Source of the DNA: Dysgonomonas sp. ZJ279
Lineage (GTDB): Bacteria > Bacteroidota > Bacteroidia > Bacteroidales > Dysgonomonadaceae
NCBI RefSeq assembly: GCF_011039205.1
Contig: NZ_JAAKEL010000001.1
Span: 372,001 to 436,000, forward strand
Reading direction: 5' to 3'
DNA: 64,000 nucleotides
Below, in pieces: positions 53,577 to 62,147 of this stretch; the stretch's first letter is position 1; every line of letters begins with the position of its first letter. The notes beneath the pieces were generated by a model, which worked only from the letters and a program-made list of their open reading frames with translations, did no database searches and was not told the DNA's origin. Made by a program: the position numbers and the translations under genes.

Positions 53577-54034
53577 CAAACCACAGAGTGACACAGAGGT
53601 CACACGGAGTTTTTACATTATAAATCTTTTTATACCAAGCTTCAACGATCTGACATTAAAGTTCATGAGATAGCCGATCTTACAGCCGGATAACTTTAAG
53701 TAAGTTAGTAATTGTGCTGTATGGATGTCTGTCAATTCTTCTACCGATTTCAGCTCGAGTATTATCTTATTTTCCACTAATAAGTCTAAACGATACCCTG
53801 CATCAATTTCAATTCCTTTATAAGCCACTGGAAGTTCAACCTGTTTTTCTGCAAATAAACCACTTTGTCGTAGTTCGTGATAAAGACAAGTTTCATACGT
53901 TTTTTCGAGTAACCCCGGACCTAATTCTGTATGAACTGAATATGCACAAGCTAATATTTTCTCTGTTAATTCTTTTTCAATAAACATAGTTAATTATTAC
54001 TCTGTGAAAACTCCGTGTGACTCTGTGGTTTATT
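53577..54034. repeat. Inverted repeats bracketing the GxxExxY gene (insertion unit)
   Basis: The left copy (53578-53614) and the right copy (54000-54033, opposite strand) share CCACAGAGT and TCACACGGAGTTTT exactly. The left copy carries an extra 11 bases in the middle. The unit of about 458 bases sits between the argC start and the argG stop and contains only one gene. This has the look of a small transposed cassette. Confidence 0.75.
53613..53987 (-). CDS. GxxExxY protein (PD-(D/E)XK nuclease-like)
   Basis: A 124-residue member of the GxxExxY family. The name motif is at G25-LL-E28-KT-Y31. A PD-(D/E)XK-type nuclease core is suggested by D68 (YRLDLL), E78 and K80 (IILELKSVEE). Members occur in many copies in some genomes and are often accompanied by short repeats. 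Here the gene is flanked by inverted repeats and interrupts an arginine operon, with no effect on the frames of its neighbours. Function unknown. Confidence 0.85.
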   Translation of the reverse strand: MFIEKELTEKILACAYSVHTELGPGLLEKTYETCLYHELRQSGLFAEKQVELPVAYKGIEIDAGYRLDLLVENKIILELKSVEELTDIHTAQLLTYLKLSGCKIGYLMNFNVRSLKLGIKRFIM

Positions 54035-54044
54035 TTTTATCGTA

Positions 54045-55244
54045 TTACTTTCCGTTTTTCTTCTGCACACTATGAAAAATCTTAGTAGGTACGCCGTATA
54101 TTTTAGTGAATCCTTTAGCGTCGTCAGCAGTCCATGCCTTATTCACTTCACCATATTCGCCAAAATCAGCTTTCATCAAATCGAAATCGCTTTCCACACC
54201 AACTAATGTATAGTGATAAGGTTTCAATTCGATAATTACACGACCTGTAACATTATCCTGAGAGCTTTCCATCATCGCTTCAATATCACGCATCACAGGC
54301 TCAAGATATTGAGCTTCGTGTAGGAACATACCATACCAGTTTGCTGTTTGGTCTTTCCAATATTGTTGCCATTTGCTCAATGTGTGTTTTTCAAGCATTT
54401 TGTGTGCATTGATAATCACCATAGGGGCGGCGGCTTCGAAACCTACACGTCCTTTGATACCGATGATCGTATCGCCGATATGCATATCACGGCCAATAGC
54501 ATAAGCCGATGTGATCTCTTCGATCTTTTGAATAGCTTTTACTTTGTCTGTATATTTTTCACCATTTACAGCATCTATCTCACCTTTTTCGAAGTCGATG
54601 GTAAGGAACTCCGAGCCATTCTTTTTCAACTGAGAAGGATAAGCACTTTCAGGAAGAGTTTGGTTAGACTTCAACGTTTCTTTTCCACCGATACTTGTTC
54701 CCCAAAGACCTTTGTTGATAGAATATTCCATCTTCGTGAAATCGGCTTCGTAGCCGTGTTCTTTCAGATAGTTGATCTCATATTCACGAGTCAATATCAT
54801 ATCACGGGTAGGTGTGATTATTTCGATGCCCGGAGCAAGCACGTCGAAAGTCAGATCGAAACGAACCTGATCGTTACCTGCACCTGTACTGCCATGTGCC
54901 ACAGCATCAGCGCCTATTTCTTTTGCATAATTGATAATTGCAATCGCTTGAAAAATACGTTCCGAACTTACCGAAATAGGATATGTGCCATTACGAAGTA
55001 CATTTCCGAATATCATATATCTGATACTCTTCTCATAATATTCTTGTGTAATGTCTAGTGCTACATGTTTGGCAGCACCTAGTCTATACGCTTTTTCTTC
55101 TACCACTTTCAATTCTTCGGGTGTGAATCCGCCTGTGTTGGCAATTGCAGTATATACTTCGTAACCTAAATCTTCTGATAAGTATTTTGCACAGAATGAT
55201 GTGTCTAATCCTCCACTAAATGCTAAAACGACTTTCTTTTTCAT
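54045..55244 (-). CDS. argG: Argininosuccinate synthase
   Basis: Joins citrulline and aspartate using ATP. A 399-residue protein with the N-type PP-loop AFSGGLDTSFCAKYL near residue 8 and the motif GADAVAHGSTGAGNDQVRFD (about 110-129), both signatures of the family. The start overlaps the stop of the upstream GNAT gene by four bases. Confidence 0.96.
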   Translation of the reverse strand: MKKKVVLAFSGGLDTSFCAKYLSEDLGYEVYTAIANTGGFTPEELKVVEEKAYRLGAAKHVALDITQEYYEKSIRYMIFGNVLRNGTYPISVSSERIFQAIAIINYAKEIGADAVAHGSTGAGNDQVRFDLTFDVLAPGIEIITPTRDMILTREYEINYLKEHGYEADFTKMEYSINKGLWGTSIGGKETLKSNQTLPESAYPSQLKKNGSEFLTIDFEKGEIDAVNGEKYTDKVKAIQKIEEITSAYAIGRDMHIGDTIIGIKGRVGFEAAAPMVIINAHKMLEKHTLSKWQQYWKDQTANWYGMFLHEAQYLEPVMRDIEAMMESSQDNVTGRVIIELKPYHYTLVGVESDFDLMKADFGEYGEVNKAWTADDAKGFTKIYGVPTKIFHSVQKKNGK

Positions 55245-55837
55245 TTCAATTGCTTCTTTAAATCTTTGATTATATCTTTTATTTCTTTTTTATCTTTTTG
55301 TTTTTCAGGGTCGAAAAGCATAGCTGTGCAAATGCAATATTTGCGTTCTGTTCTTGTAAGCACATCGTAGTTTATGCAACCCTGACATCCTCTCCAGAAT
55401 GACTCATCATCTGTCAACTGAGCGAAACTAACAGGTACATAACCCAGTTCTGTATTTATTTTCATAACAGCGGCTCCCGATGTCAATCCGAAAACTTTTG
55501 CCTGAGGATACATAGCACGAGCGAGCGAAAAAGCATGACGCTTAATTCGTTTAGCTAATCCGTGTTGTCTGAATTTATCAACAACAATAAGTCCCGAGTT
55601 AGCAACATATTGTTTGTTTCCCCAAGATTCGATGTAACAGAATCCTGCAAATTCGTCTCCGGCCAAAGCTATTATTGCTTTACCTTCTTTTATCTTCAAT
55701 TCGACATATTCCGGCGAACGCTTAGCAATCCCTGTTCCACGCACTTTTGCTGCAGCCTCTATTGTATCGAGTATGGTTTGCACATACCCAACATGGCTTT
55801 CATTAGCAATTATTACTTTTATATCCGGTGTATCCAT
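55241..55837 (-). CDS. GNAT-family acetyltransferase of the arginine operon (possible N-acylglutamate synthase)
   Basis: A 198-residue GNAT-fold protein with the acetyl-CoA region VVDKFRQHGLAKRIKRHAFSLA (about 88-108) and a C-terminal cysteine-rich segment (FWRGCQGC...CICTAM) of unknown purpose. Position between argR and argG suggests it acylates glutamate as the first step of arginine synthesis, a role that is otherwise missing from this operon. The C-terminal cysteines could bind metal. Evidence for the assignment is positional only. Confidence 0.72.
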   Translation of the reverse strand: MDTPDIKVIIANESHVGYVQTILDTIEAAAKVRGTGIAKRSPEYVELKIKEGKAIIALAGDEFAGFCYIESWGNKQYVANSGLIVVDKFRQHGLAKRIKRHAFSLARAMYPQAKVFGLTSGAAVMKINTELGYVPVSFAQLTDDESFWRGCQGCINYDVLTRTERKYCICTAMLFDPEKQKDKKEIKDIIKDLKKQLK

Positions 55838-55889
55838 TTCTTGTTTCTGAAAAATAAATTGTTTTATAAGTTTATAAACACTGTGCTAC

Positions 55890-56348
55890 CTATTTGATAG
55901 GTATAAATTGTGATAAGGATTTAATTACTTCTTCTCGTTTGATGCCTTCACGTGGTACGAGTAATATCGTATCGTCGCCCGCGATTGTTCCTATTATGCA
56001 TTCAGATGCTTTTCTATCTATCTCGCCCGCAATTGCCATTGCATATCCGGGACGTGTTTTTACAACTGCCAAAGAGCCCGAAAATTCGATACTAACAAAT
56101 TTGAAGGAGGAGAAAGATACTTCAATCTCTTCTTGTAGCGAAGGTATACTTTCCGAAAAACGATAGGCATAGCTTCCTTTCGGGGTAGGTACTTTTATTA
56201 TTTTAAGTTCCTTAATATCGCGAGAAAGTGTGGCTTGAGTTAACTCAAATCCTTTCTCTGTTAATATATTGAGAAGCATATCCTGACTGATAATGTCGTT
56301 ATTACGAACTACTTCCGTTATTATTTTATGTCTGTATTGCTTTGTCAT
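55890..56348 (-). CDS. argR: Arginine repressor ArgR
   Basis: Arginine-responsive repressor of 152 residues. The frame reaches 56387, but the ATG at 56348 is preferred, because MTKQYRHKIITEVVRNNDI starts the DNA-binding domain and the upstream part overlaps the promoter. The winged helix is in LTQATLSRDIKELKIIKV, and the C-terminal hexamerisation and arginine-binding domain contains GTIAGDDTILLVPR. First gene of the arginine operon, flanked upstream by two ARG-box-like palindromes, so it is probably autoregulated. Confidence 0.93.
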   Translation of the reverse strand: MTKQYRHKIITEVVRNNDIISQDMLLNILTEKGFELTQATLSRDIKELKIIKVPTPKGSYAYRFSESIPSLQEEIEVSFSSFKFVSIEFSGSLAVVKTRPGYAMAIAGEIDRKASECIIGTIAGDDTILLVPREGIKREEVIKSLSQFIPIK

Positions 56349-56351
56349 GTA

Positions 56352-56400
56352 TGTATAAATATACAATTGTGATGCAAAAATATACATAATATTGTATATT
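56352..56400 (-). promoter_or_regulatory. Two ARG-box-like palindromes at the argR promoter
   Basis: Palindrome 1 is TGTATA-AA-TATACA (56352-56365). Palindrome 2 has eight-base perfect arms AATATACA and TGTATATT (56379-56400). A candidate -7 element on the minus strand, TATTTTTG (56375-56382), overlaps the edge of the second. The TGTATA/TATACA core resembles ARG-box half-sites of ArgR/AhrC. Two boxes close together fit binding of an ArgR hexamer. Confidence 0.7.
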
Positions 56401-56428
56401 ATAGCATTTAGAAGATACTTTTTTACAA

Positions 56429-56462
56429 AAAATAAGGTTACCTGATGAGATAACCTTATTTT
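56429..56462 (-). terminator. Terminator after bglX
   Basis: Twelve-base perfect arms (AAAATAAGGTTA at 56429-56440, TAACCTTATTTT at 56451-56462) and a ten-base loop, 38 bases downstream of the bglX stop codon on the minus strand. Confidence 0.85.
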
Positions 56463-56499
56463 GTATAAATGATAAATTGTAAAATCTATTTTGTTCCCG

Positions 56500-58848
56500 T
56501 CATGGGATCACGTCCAAATCGTTTTGAAGTTTAGTATTATTGGATGCAGAACCTATCATAATATTGAATATACCGCCTTCTACTACCGGTTTCAAATCTT
56601 TACCAATCAGTTCGAAATCTTTAGAAGTTAGTCTAAATGTAACTATTCTCGATTCTCCGGCTTTAAGGTGCATACGATCGAAACTTCTTAGTTGTTTCAC
56701 AGGGCGTACGGTCGATGCCACTTTGTCTCGTAGATATAACTGAGCAACCTCGTCACCATCGTATTTACCTGTATTCTTTACAGTAAAGCTTACTCGATAA
56801 TCAAGACTTCCATTTTTTTCAATCGTTAAATTACTATAGTCGAATGTGGAATAACTCAATCCATATCCGAATGAATAAAGCGGTTTTGCCGACATTTCCA
56901 CATAATCGTGTCCAGCCGGATTTTTCATATTGTAGTATACCGGTAATTGTCCTACCGAACGAGGAACCGAGATAGGTAAACGACCCGCCGGATTGTAGTC
57001 GCCAACTAATACATCAGCGATGGCGTTTCCTCCATCTTGCCCCGGATACCAAGCACTTAGTAAAGCATCGGCATTTTCGCTAGCCCAGTTCATATTCAAT
57101 GGACGACCTTGTATATAAACTACAACCACAGGAGTACCTGTTGCTTTAACGGCTTTCAGTAATTCCAGTTGTTTTCCCATGAGGTCGAGAGTCGCTCTAT
57201 CATAGCCTTCGCCGCTTTCCATATCGCTCACACTATTCTTATCAGCTACGGCTGCACCTGTATCGATATACTTAGTCTTGAAATCGCGTGCACTCGATCC
57301 GCCTACTACTACGATTGCCACATCGGCTTTTTTAGCAGCAGTTACAGCCTCATCTATATTTATATCGGTAGTGTCTCTGATGGCACAGCCTTTCACATAT
57401 TCTATTTGCGAAGATGTAAGTTTTGCCTTTAAACCATCGAGTACAGTAACAATATTACTTCTTTCTTGTGGTGCTGTATAATCTCCTAATTGATTGTAAA
57501 TGTTATCGGCATTAGGCCCTATTACAGCTACTTTTTTTATGTTCTTGTTTAAAGGAAGAGTATTATTCTTGTTTTCCAGTAAAACGATCGCTTCGCGAGC
57601 CACTTGCCTTGCTAACGAAATATTCTCTTTTGTTCTCACATTTTCCTTTGCGGTTTTCACACTTACATACGGATCTTCGAATAATCCCATTTTGAATTTC
57701 AAACGCAATAATCTACATACGGCAGTGTCAATCACCGATTGTTTTACCTCACCTTTTTTTATGGCATCTATCAGATTTACATAAGCATTGCCTCCTAGGT
57801 CGCAATCCAACCCTGCAACAACTGTTTGTTTAGCTGCATCAGCTACCGATTCTGCAACATGATGGCTACCTTTTAGACCTTCTATACTTCCCAGATCGGA
57901 AACTACAAAACCTCTAAAGCCCCACTCATCGCGGAGAATATCATTTAATAAATATTCGTTCGACGAGCAAGGAATACCATCTACCGAATTGTAAGCAGTC
58001 ATAACCGACAATGCTCCTGTACGAACAGCTTTCTCGAAAGGGGGAAGGAAATTCTCTTTCAGATCTCTCATTCCCACACTATTGCTATTGCCATTATGAC
58101 CTCCTTCGGGTACACCGTAAGCAACGAAGTGTTTAAGGGTCGAAATCAGGCTAAACTCTTTTGTCAGATCACCACTACCCAAGCCTTTCACAAAAGCCTC
58201 TCCCATGCTGGCAATCAAAACAGGGTCCTCGCCATAAGCTTCTTCTGTTCTCGACCAACGAGGTTCTCTTGCTAAGTCTAATACAGGGCCATAACCGATG
58301 TGCGCTCCTTGCATGCGGGCTTCTTTCGATATGGTTGCGCTCATTTGTTCGATAAGTTTAGGATTCCATGTCGCTGCTTGTCCTATGGCTGTCGGAAATA
58401 CAGTCGTACCTATTGCCATGTGTCCGTGCGGACATTCTTCTGCTAAGAAGATAGGAATACCTAAGCGTGTGTTTTCCACCATATAACGCTGAAGCGCATT
58501 ACAAGCTTCTGCCGATAAGGCAGGATTTAATCCTGTCTCTAACGTTTTTTGCGTCCATGGGTCGGCACGAAGAGTAGCCCAGAGCATACCGATATGTCTC
58601 TCCTTTACTATATTTTCAAATTTCTTCGATTGAGATACTTTATTACCTTGTTTCTCGTACATTTCCCAACCAAGCGGGCATAATAATTGTCCGACTTTTT
58701 CTTCTAATGTCATCTGACGGAGAAGGTCTTGGGTACGTTCTTCTACACTTAGTTTCGGATTTTTGTATCCGTTTTTTTGTGCATGAATTGATTGAGTAAT
58801 TACCATTGAAATGATAATAGCAAAACAATAGGAGTAAATGTGTTTCAT
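56500..58848 (-). CDS. bglX: Periplasmic beta-glucosidase, glycoside hydrolase family 3 (BglX-like)
   Basis: Secreted 782-residue GH3 enzyme: signal peptide MKHIYSYCFAIIISMVITQSIHAQ, an N-terminal barrel domain with the nucleophile Asp in the stretch GFVVSDLGSIEGL (about 315-327), a second alpha/beta domain with KGCAIRD and DVAIVVVGGS, and a C-terminal fibronectin type III-like domain (about 690-780). It cleaves terminal beta-glycosides of oligosaccharides. It is the last gene of a same-strand run starting at kdsA, 17 bases after birA. Confidence 0.93.
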   Translation of the reverse strand: MKHIYSYCFAIIISMVITQSIHAQKNGYKNPKLSVEERTQDLLRQMTLEEKVGQLLCPLGWEMYEKQGNKVSQSKKFENIVKERHIGMLWATLRADPWTQKTLETGLNPALSAEACNALQRYMVENTRLGIPIFLAEECPHGHMAIGTTVFPTAIGQAATWNPKLIEQMSATISKEARMQGAHIGYGPVLDLAREPRWSRTEEAYGEDPVLIASMGEAFVKGLGSGDLTKEFSLISTLKHFVAYGVPEGGHNGNSNSVGMRDLKENFLPPFEKAVRTGALSVMTAYNSVDGIPCSSNEYLLNDILRDEWGFRGFVVSDLGSIEGLKGSHHVAESVADAAKQTVVAGLDCDLGGNAYVNLIDAIKKGEVKQSVIDTAVCRLLRLKFKMGLFEDPYVSVKTAKENVRTKENISLARQVAREAIVLLENKNNTLPLNKNIKKVAVIGPNADNIYNQLGDYTAPQERSNIVTVLDGLKAKLTSSQIEYVKGCAIRDTTDINIDEAVTAAKKADVAIVVVGGSSARDFKTKYIDTGAAVADKNSVSDMESGEGYDRATLDLMGKQLELLKAVKATGTPVVVVYIQGRPLNMNWASENADALLSAWYPGQDGGNAIADVLVGDYNPAGRLPISVPRSVGQLPVYYNMKNPAGHDYVEMSAKPLYSFGYGLSYSTFDYSNLTIEKNGSLDYRVSFTVKNTGKYDGDEVAQLYLRDKVASTVRPVKQLRSFDRMHLKAGESRIVTFRLTSKDFELIGKDLKPVVEGGIFNIMIGSASNNTKLQNDLDVIP

Positions 58849-58865
58849 GTTTAGTTATAATCAGT

Positions 58866-59597
58866 TTATATAATATATTTTACTTCTTTGAAGGCGAACT
58901 TACGTTCCACGCCTTCCATCGTTTCCAATACAAGAATGCCGGAGGGTTTTATGTCTTTTATCTTGGCAAGAAAATCCATTACGCCGTCGTGATATAAGTG
59001 ATAACCTTTGCTTCGGAAGAGAGAATCTTTGTATTGTTGAACTATCGGATTGAAATTGCCTTCTTTTACATACCCATAATGAAGTTGAATTTGGCCTGCT
59101 AACTCTGTCAGTATTTCTTTTAAATCATAGCTGTTGCCTGTTATCTTTTTTAGGGATACAGGATTTGGAACTTCGGAAATAAATCGCTCTTGATTTATAT
59201 TTATGCCGATGCCTATAACAGACTGGCTTATTTTATTTTCTAATAAGGCGTTTTCTATCAGAATACCGCAAATTTTCTTCTCTTTCCAATAGATATCGTT
59301 TGGCCATTTAATCGTAATATTATCAGTATATTTACTTAATGTATCTTTGATAGCCAATGATATGAATTGCGATATGATAAACTGCTCGTTTGCATTTATC
59401 ATTGTCGGATAAAGCACAATACTGAAAAGCAGATTTTTTCCATGTTCAGATTCCCAGTTATTACCACGCTGTCCTTTTCCGGCAGACTGGTAATCGCTGT
59501 ATATAATAGTGCCCTCTTCTACATCTTGTTTCAATAACAAGTCTTTAAGATAAGTATTAGTAGAAAAGGTTTCTTCTAAATGAATAACAGGAGGCAT
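58866..59597 (-). CDS. birA: Biotin--[acetyl-CoA-carboxylase] ligase
   Basis: A 243-residue biotin protein ligase, without the N-terminal DNA-binding domain of the bifunctional BirA. The biotinyl-AMP motif is in YSDYQSAGKGQRGNNWES (about 34-51, with GKGQRGN), and KWPNDIYWKEKKICGILIE (about 97-115) and GIGININ (about 130-136) follow. It biotinylates the carboxylase carrier protein. Confidence 0.95.
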   Translation of the reverse strand: MPPVIHLEETFSTNTYLKDLLLKQDVEEGTIIYSDYQSAGKGQRGNNWESEHGKNLLFSIVLYPTMINANEQFIISQFISLAIKDTLSKYTDNITIKWPNDIYWKEKKICGILIENALLENKISQSVIGIGININQERFISEVPNPVSLKKITGNSYDLKEILTELAGQIQLHYGYVKEGNFNPIVQQYKDSLFRSKGYHLYHDGVMDFLAKIKDIKPSGILVLETMEGVERKFAFKEVKYII

Positions 59598-59608
59598 AAA
59601 TTGTCGGA

Positions 59609-59971
59609 TTAACTGTTATGGTATTCTTCTTGTTTCTTTTTAGGCAGTTTTTTGATAACTTCATCTACAGAATGATGAATGAGTTCTTTTGTCAATTCAT
59701 CAGGCACACCGCTATCTAAAAAAATAGAAATCCAATATTTTTTATTGAAATGAAAAGCGGGGGTGATTCCACTATGATGTTCCCTTAAATCTACAGCCCT
59801 TTCCGGGTCGCATTTCAAGATAATATTAAAATCATTATTCCTAGGTTCGAGAGGCAAACATGCAAACATTTTCTCCATAACCTTGAAAACAAGTGTGGTA
59901 TCATCAAAAGGGAGACATTCGGAAGCTCCTTTAATCGAGAGGCAATATTCTCTAAGTTGTTCAATATTCAT
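59609..59971 (-). CDS. MmcQ/YjbR family DNA-binding protein
   Basis: A 120-residue protein of the YjbR/CyaY-like DNA-binding family. Motifs ECLPFDDTTLVFKVMEKMFACL and HHSGITPAFHFNKKYWISIFLD match the family. The exact role is unknown. It lies between yraN and birA in a tightly spaced run. Confidence 0.88.
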   Translation of the reverse strand: MNIEQLREYCLSIKGASECLPFDDTTLVFKVMEKMFACLPLEPRNNDFNIILKCDPERAVDLREHHSGITPAFHFNKKYWISIFLDSGVPDELTKELIHHSVDEVIKKLPKKKQEEYHNS

Positions 59972-59977
59972 ATCTTA

Positions 59978-60343
59978 TCAATTAACAGGTGATAAAAAAG
60001 CATCGTCAATATGATCTATTTCAAAAGATTTCCCTGTCGGAGTAATTGCTATTACATCGAATCGGGCAGGCAGATCGATGTCAAATTCATTCAGATAAAA
60101 ATCAGCTGCTTCTACAATACGTTTTATTTTCCCTTTCGAAACGGCATCTTCGGGATTACCCCATTGATTCGAACTTCGGGTTTTCACTTCTACAAAAACG
60201 ATAAACTCATCATTCTGGGCTATAATATCTATCTCATACTTATCATAAGCCCAATTGCGCTTAATTATCTTATAACCGTTCTGCTGAAGATAATATACGG
60301 CGGCATCTTCGCCTTTTTTACCGAGTTCGTTATGTTCAGCCAT
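59978..60343 (-). CDS. YraN family protein (UPF0102, endonuclease-like)
   Basis: A 121-residue protein of the YraN family, with a PD-(D/E)XK-like core: NELGKKGEDAAVYYLQQNGYKIIKRNWAYDKYEIDIIAQ, and FVEVKTRSSNQWGNPEDAV, where the E-V-K triad is expected. It lies four bases after comB and seven before the mmcQ-like gene. Confidence 0.92.
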   Translation of the reverse strand: MAEHNELGKKGEDAAVYYLQQNGYKIIKRNWAYDKYEIDIIAQNDEFIVFVEVKTRSSNQWGNPEDAVSKGKIKRIVEAADFYLNEFDIDLPARFDVIAITPTGKSFEIDHIDDAFLSPVN

Positions 60344-60347
60344 GGTA

Positions 60348-61064
60348 TCAGATAAGTGTAAGTTTCTTAGTTTCCTTATTGTAAATGGGTACTAAATTCA
60401 CTGTGTCTAAAGTAAGGCAATAATCTACAGAGTCTTGTAGATTATTAGCCTCTAATCTCTTTATATGTTCTGATTTATTTATGTATGCACGAATATCAGG
60501 TTTAGCCTCTTTCCACATAGACAGAGCGACTTGCGTCGCATCTGATGCAGACAGATAGCTTCCTTTCTCTATCAGGAGTTCGGCTAAAGCACCGCCATAT
60601 AAACTATCTTCCAAGTTGAATCGGTTATTCCATCCCGCACAGAGTACTATCACATCCTTCTGCTTCTCGATACAAAAATCGACAATTGCATTGATATTAG
60701 AAAAAGCACCAACTGCCAACGAATAACAATCAGCAGCTATATTTATAGCTTGCGTGCCATTCGTGGTTGTAAATACAACATCTTTATCTTTTACTTTCTC
60801 CACTGTATAGTCGAATGGAGAATTACCAAAGTCGGCAAAGTCGCAACGCTTCACATTCCGTTCAGCTCCTACCAGATAACCTTTAGCTTTGTAAGCTTTT
60901 GCTTCTTCGATAGAGGCTACAGGGATAATACTTTTTACTCCATTCTGGAATGCAGCACACATTGTGGTCGAGGCTCTAAAGATATCGACTACAATTACTA
61001 TCTTATCGTTATTCTCAGCATAATAAGGATAGAGTGCAGGCGAAAAACAAACTTCTACTTTCAT
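60348..61064 (-). CDS. comB: 2-phosphosulfolactate phosphatase (ComB-like)
   Basis: A 238-residue protein of the ComB family with VIVVDIFRASTTMCAAFQNG at the N-terminus and NSPFDYT..VVFTTTNGTQAI (about 78-105) as conserved patches. ComB acts in coenzyme M synthesis in methanogens. In Bacteroidota the biological role is not known and sulfolactate or a related phosphate may be the substrate. Its start lies within two bases of the kdsA stop. Confidence 0.85.
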   Translation of the reverse strand: MKVEVCFSPALYPYYAENNDKIVIVVDIFRASTTMCAAFQNGVKSIIPVASIEEAKAYKAKGYLVGAERNVKRCDFADFGNSPFDYTVEKVKDKDVVFTTTNGTQAINIAADCYSLAVGAFSNINAIVDFCIEKQKDVIVLCAGWNNRFNLEDSLYGGALAELLIEKGSYLSASDATQVALSMWKEAKPDIRAYINKSEHIKRLEANNLQDSVDYCLTLDTVNLVPIYNKETKKLTLI

Positions 61065-61065
61065 C

Positions 61066-61860
61066 TTATAATGCAGCTTTTATTCTTGATAGTTTAATTA
61101 ATAGGGCTTCCAATTGATCGAGCGGAAGCATATTTGCTCCATCGGACAGAGCATGAGCAGTATCGAAATGTGTTTCTATAAACAAACCGTCTATGCCCGT
61201 TGCAATACCGGCTTTACACATTGTTTCTATCAACTGTGGTTGTCCACCTGTCACACCCGACGATTGATTTGGTTTTTGCAAACAGTGGGTCGCATCCAAT
61301 ACTACAGGAAATCCGAATTCTTTCATTTCGGGTATTCCTCTGAAATCTACAACTAAATCCGAATATCCGAAAGTCGTACCTCTATCTGTTATGACTACAT
61401 TGTTATTACCTGAATCCACAACTTTTTGAGCTGCAAATTTCATTCCACCCGGTGCAAGGAACTGCCCTTTCTTTATGTTTACAATCTTACCTGTTTTTGC
61501 CGCAGCAATCAATAGATCAGTCTGGCGACAAAGGAATGCAGGGATTTGCAGCACATCCACATATTCGGCAGCCATAGCTGCTTCGTGTGTTTCGTGAATG
61601 TCTGTTACCGTAGGTATGCCAAATGTTTCGTTTACTTTGCGGAGTATTTTCAAAGCTTTCTCATCTCCAATGCCTGTGAATGAATCGACGCGAGAACGGT
61701 TTGCTTTTTTATATGATCCTTTAAAAACATAAGGGATATTTAGCTTTGATGTAATCGAAATTATTTTTTCGGCAATACGTAATGCCATTTCCTCTCCTTC
61801 TATGACACAGGGTCCTGCAAGAAGAAAGAAGTTATCTGTTTTCAAATATGAATTATCCAT
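61066..61860 (-). CDS. kdsA: 3-deoxy-8-phosphooctulonate synthase (KDO-8-phosphate synthase)
   Basis: Condenses arabinose-5-phosphate and phosphoenolpyruvate for lipopolysaccharide inner core. The frame begins at 61917, but the ATG at 61860 is preferred (MDNSYLKTDNFFLLAGPCVIEGEE), giving 264 residues. FKGSYKKANRSRVDSFTG, KKGQFLAPGGM, VLDATHCLQKPN and FIETHFDTAHALSDGANMLP match KdsA. First gene of a six-gene same-strand run. Other kds/lpx genes are not in the window. Confidence 0.95.
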   Translation of the reverse strand: MDNSYLKTDNFFLLAGPCVIEGEEMALRIAEKIISITSKLNIPYVFKGSYKKANRSRVDSFTGIGDEKALKILRKVNETFGIPTVTDIHETHEAAMAAEYVDVLQIPAFLCRQTDLLIAAAKTGKIVNIKKGQFLAPGGMKFAAQKVVDSGNNNVVITDRGTTFGYSDLVVDFRGIPEMKEFGFPVVLDATHCLQKPNQSSGVTGGQPQLIETMCKAGIATGIDGLFIETHFDTAHALSDGANMLPLDQLEALLIKLSRIKAAL

Positions 61861-62147
61861 GTAAAATAGAGTAAATAAGTACTGTAAATAAATTGTTATT
61901 TCTTTTTTAAGTGACAACTAACTTAGTTGATAATATCTTAAGAAACCTGCTTTAAAAAGATTCCCGAATATACTAAAAAACTCTTAGATGTGGGATAGAA
62001 AAAAATTAAAATAAGGGAATCATTGATATTCTGACAGTTGGATCAAATATCATTTTTTGTTTGCATTTCAAGATCAAAATGCCCGTATTTATTGTTATAT
62101 GATAAATTGCGAGAGTTATAATTAATACAACTTAATGAAATTATATT

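Noticed and set aside
53577-54034. Insertion sequence with transposase
   Set aside because: The only gene between the repeats is a GxxExxY protein. No transposase frame or target-site duplication could be identified.
54348-55058. A 236-codon open frame on the plus strand inside argG
   Set aside because: It lies wholly antisense to a strongly conserved gene, has a Cys/Phe-rich low-quality composition and no promoter. It is a shadow frame.
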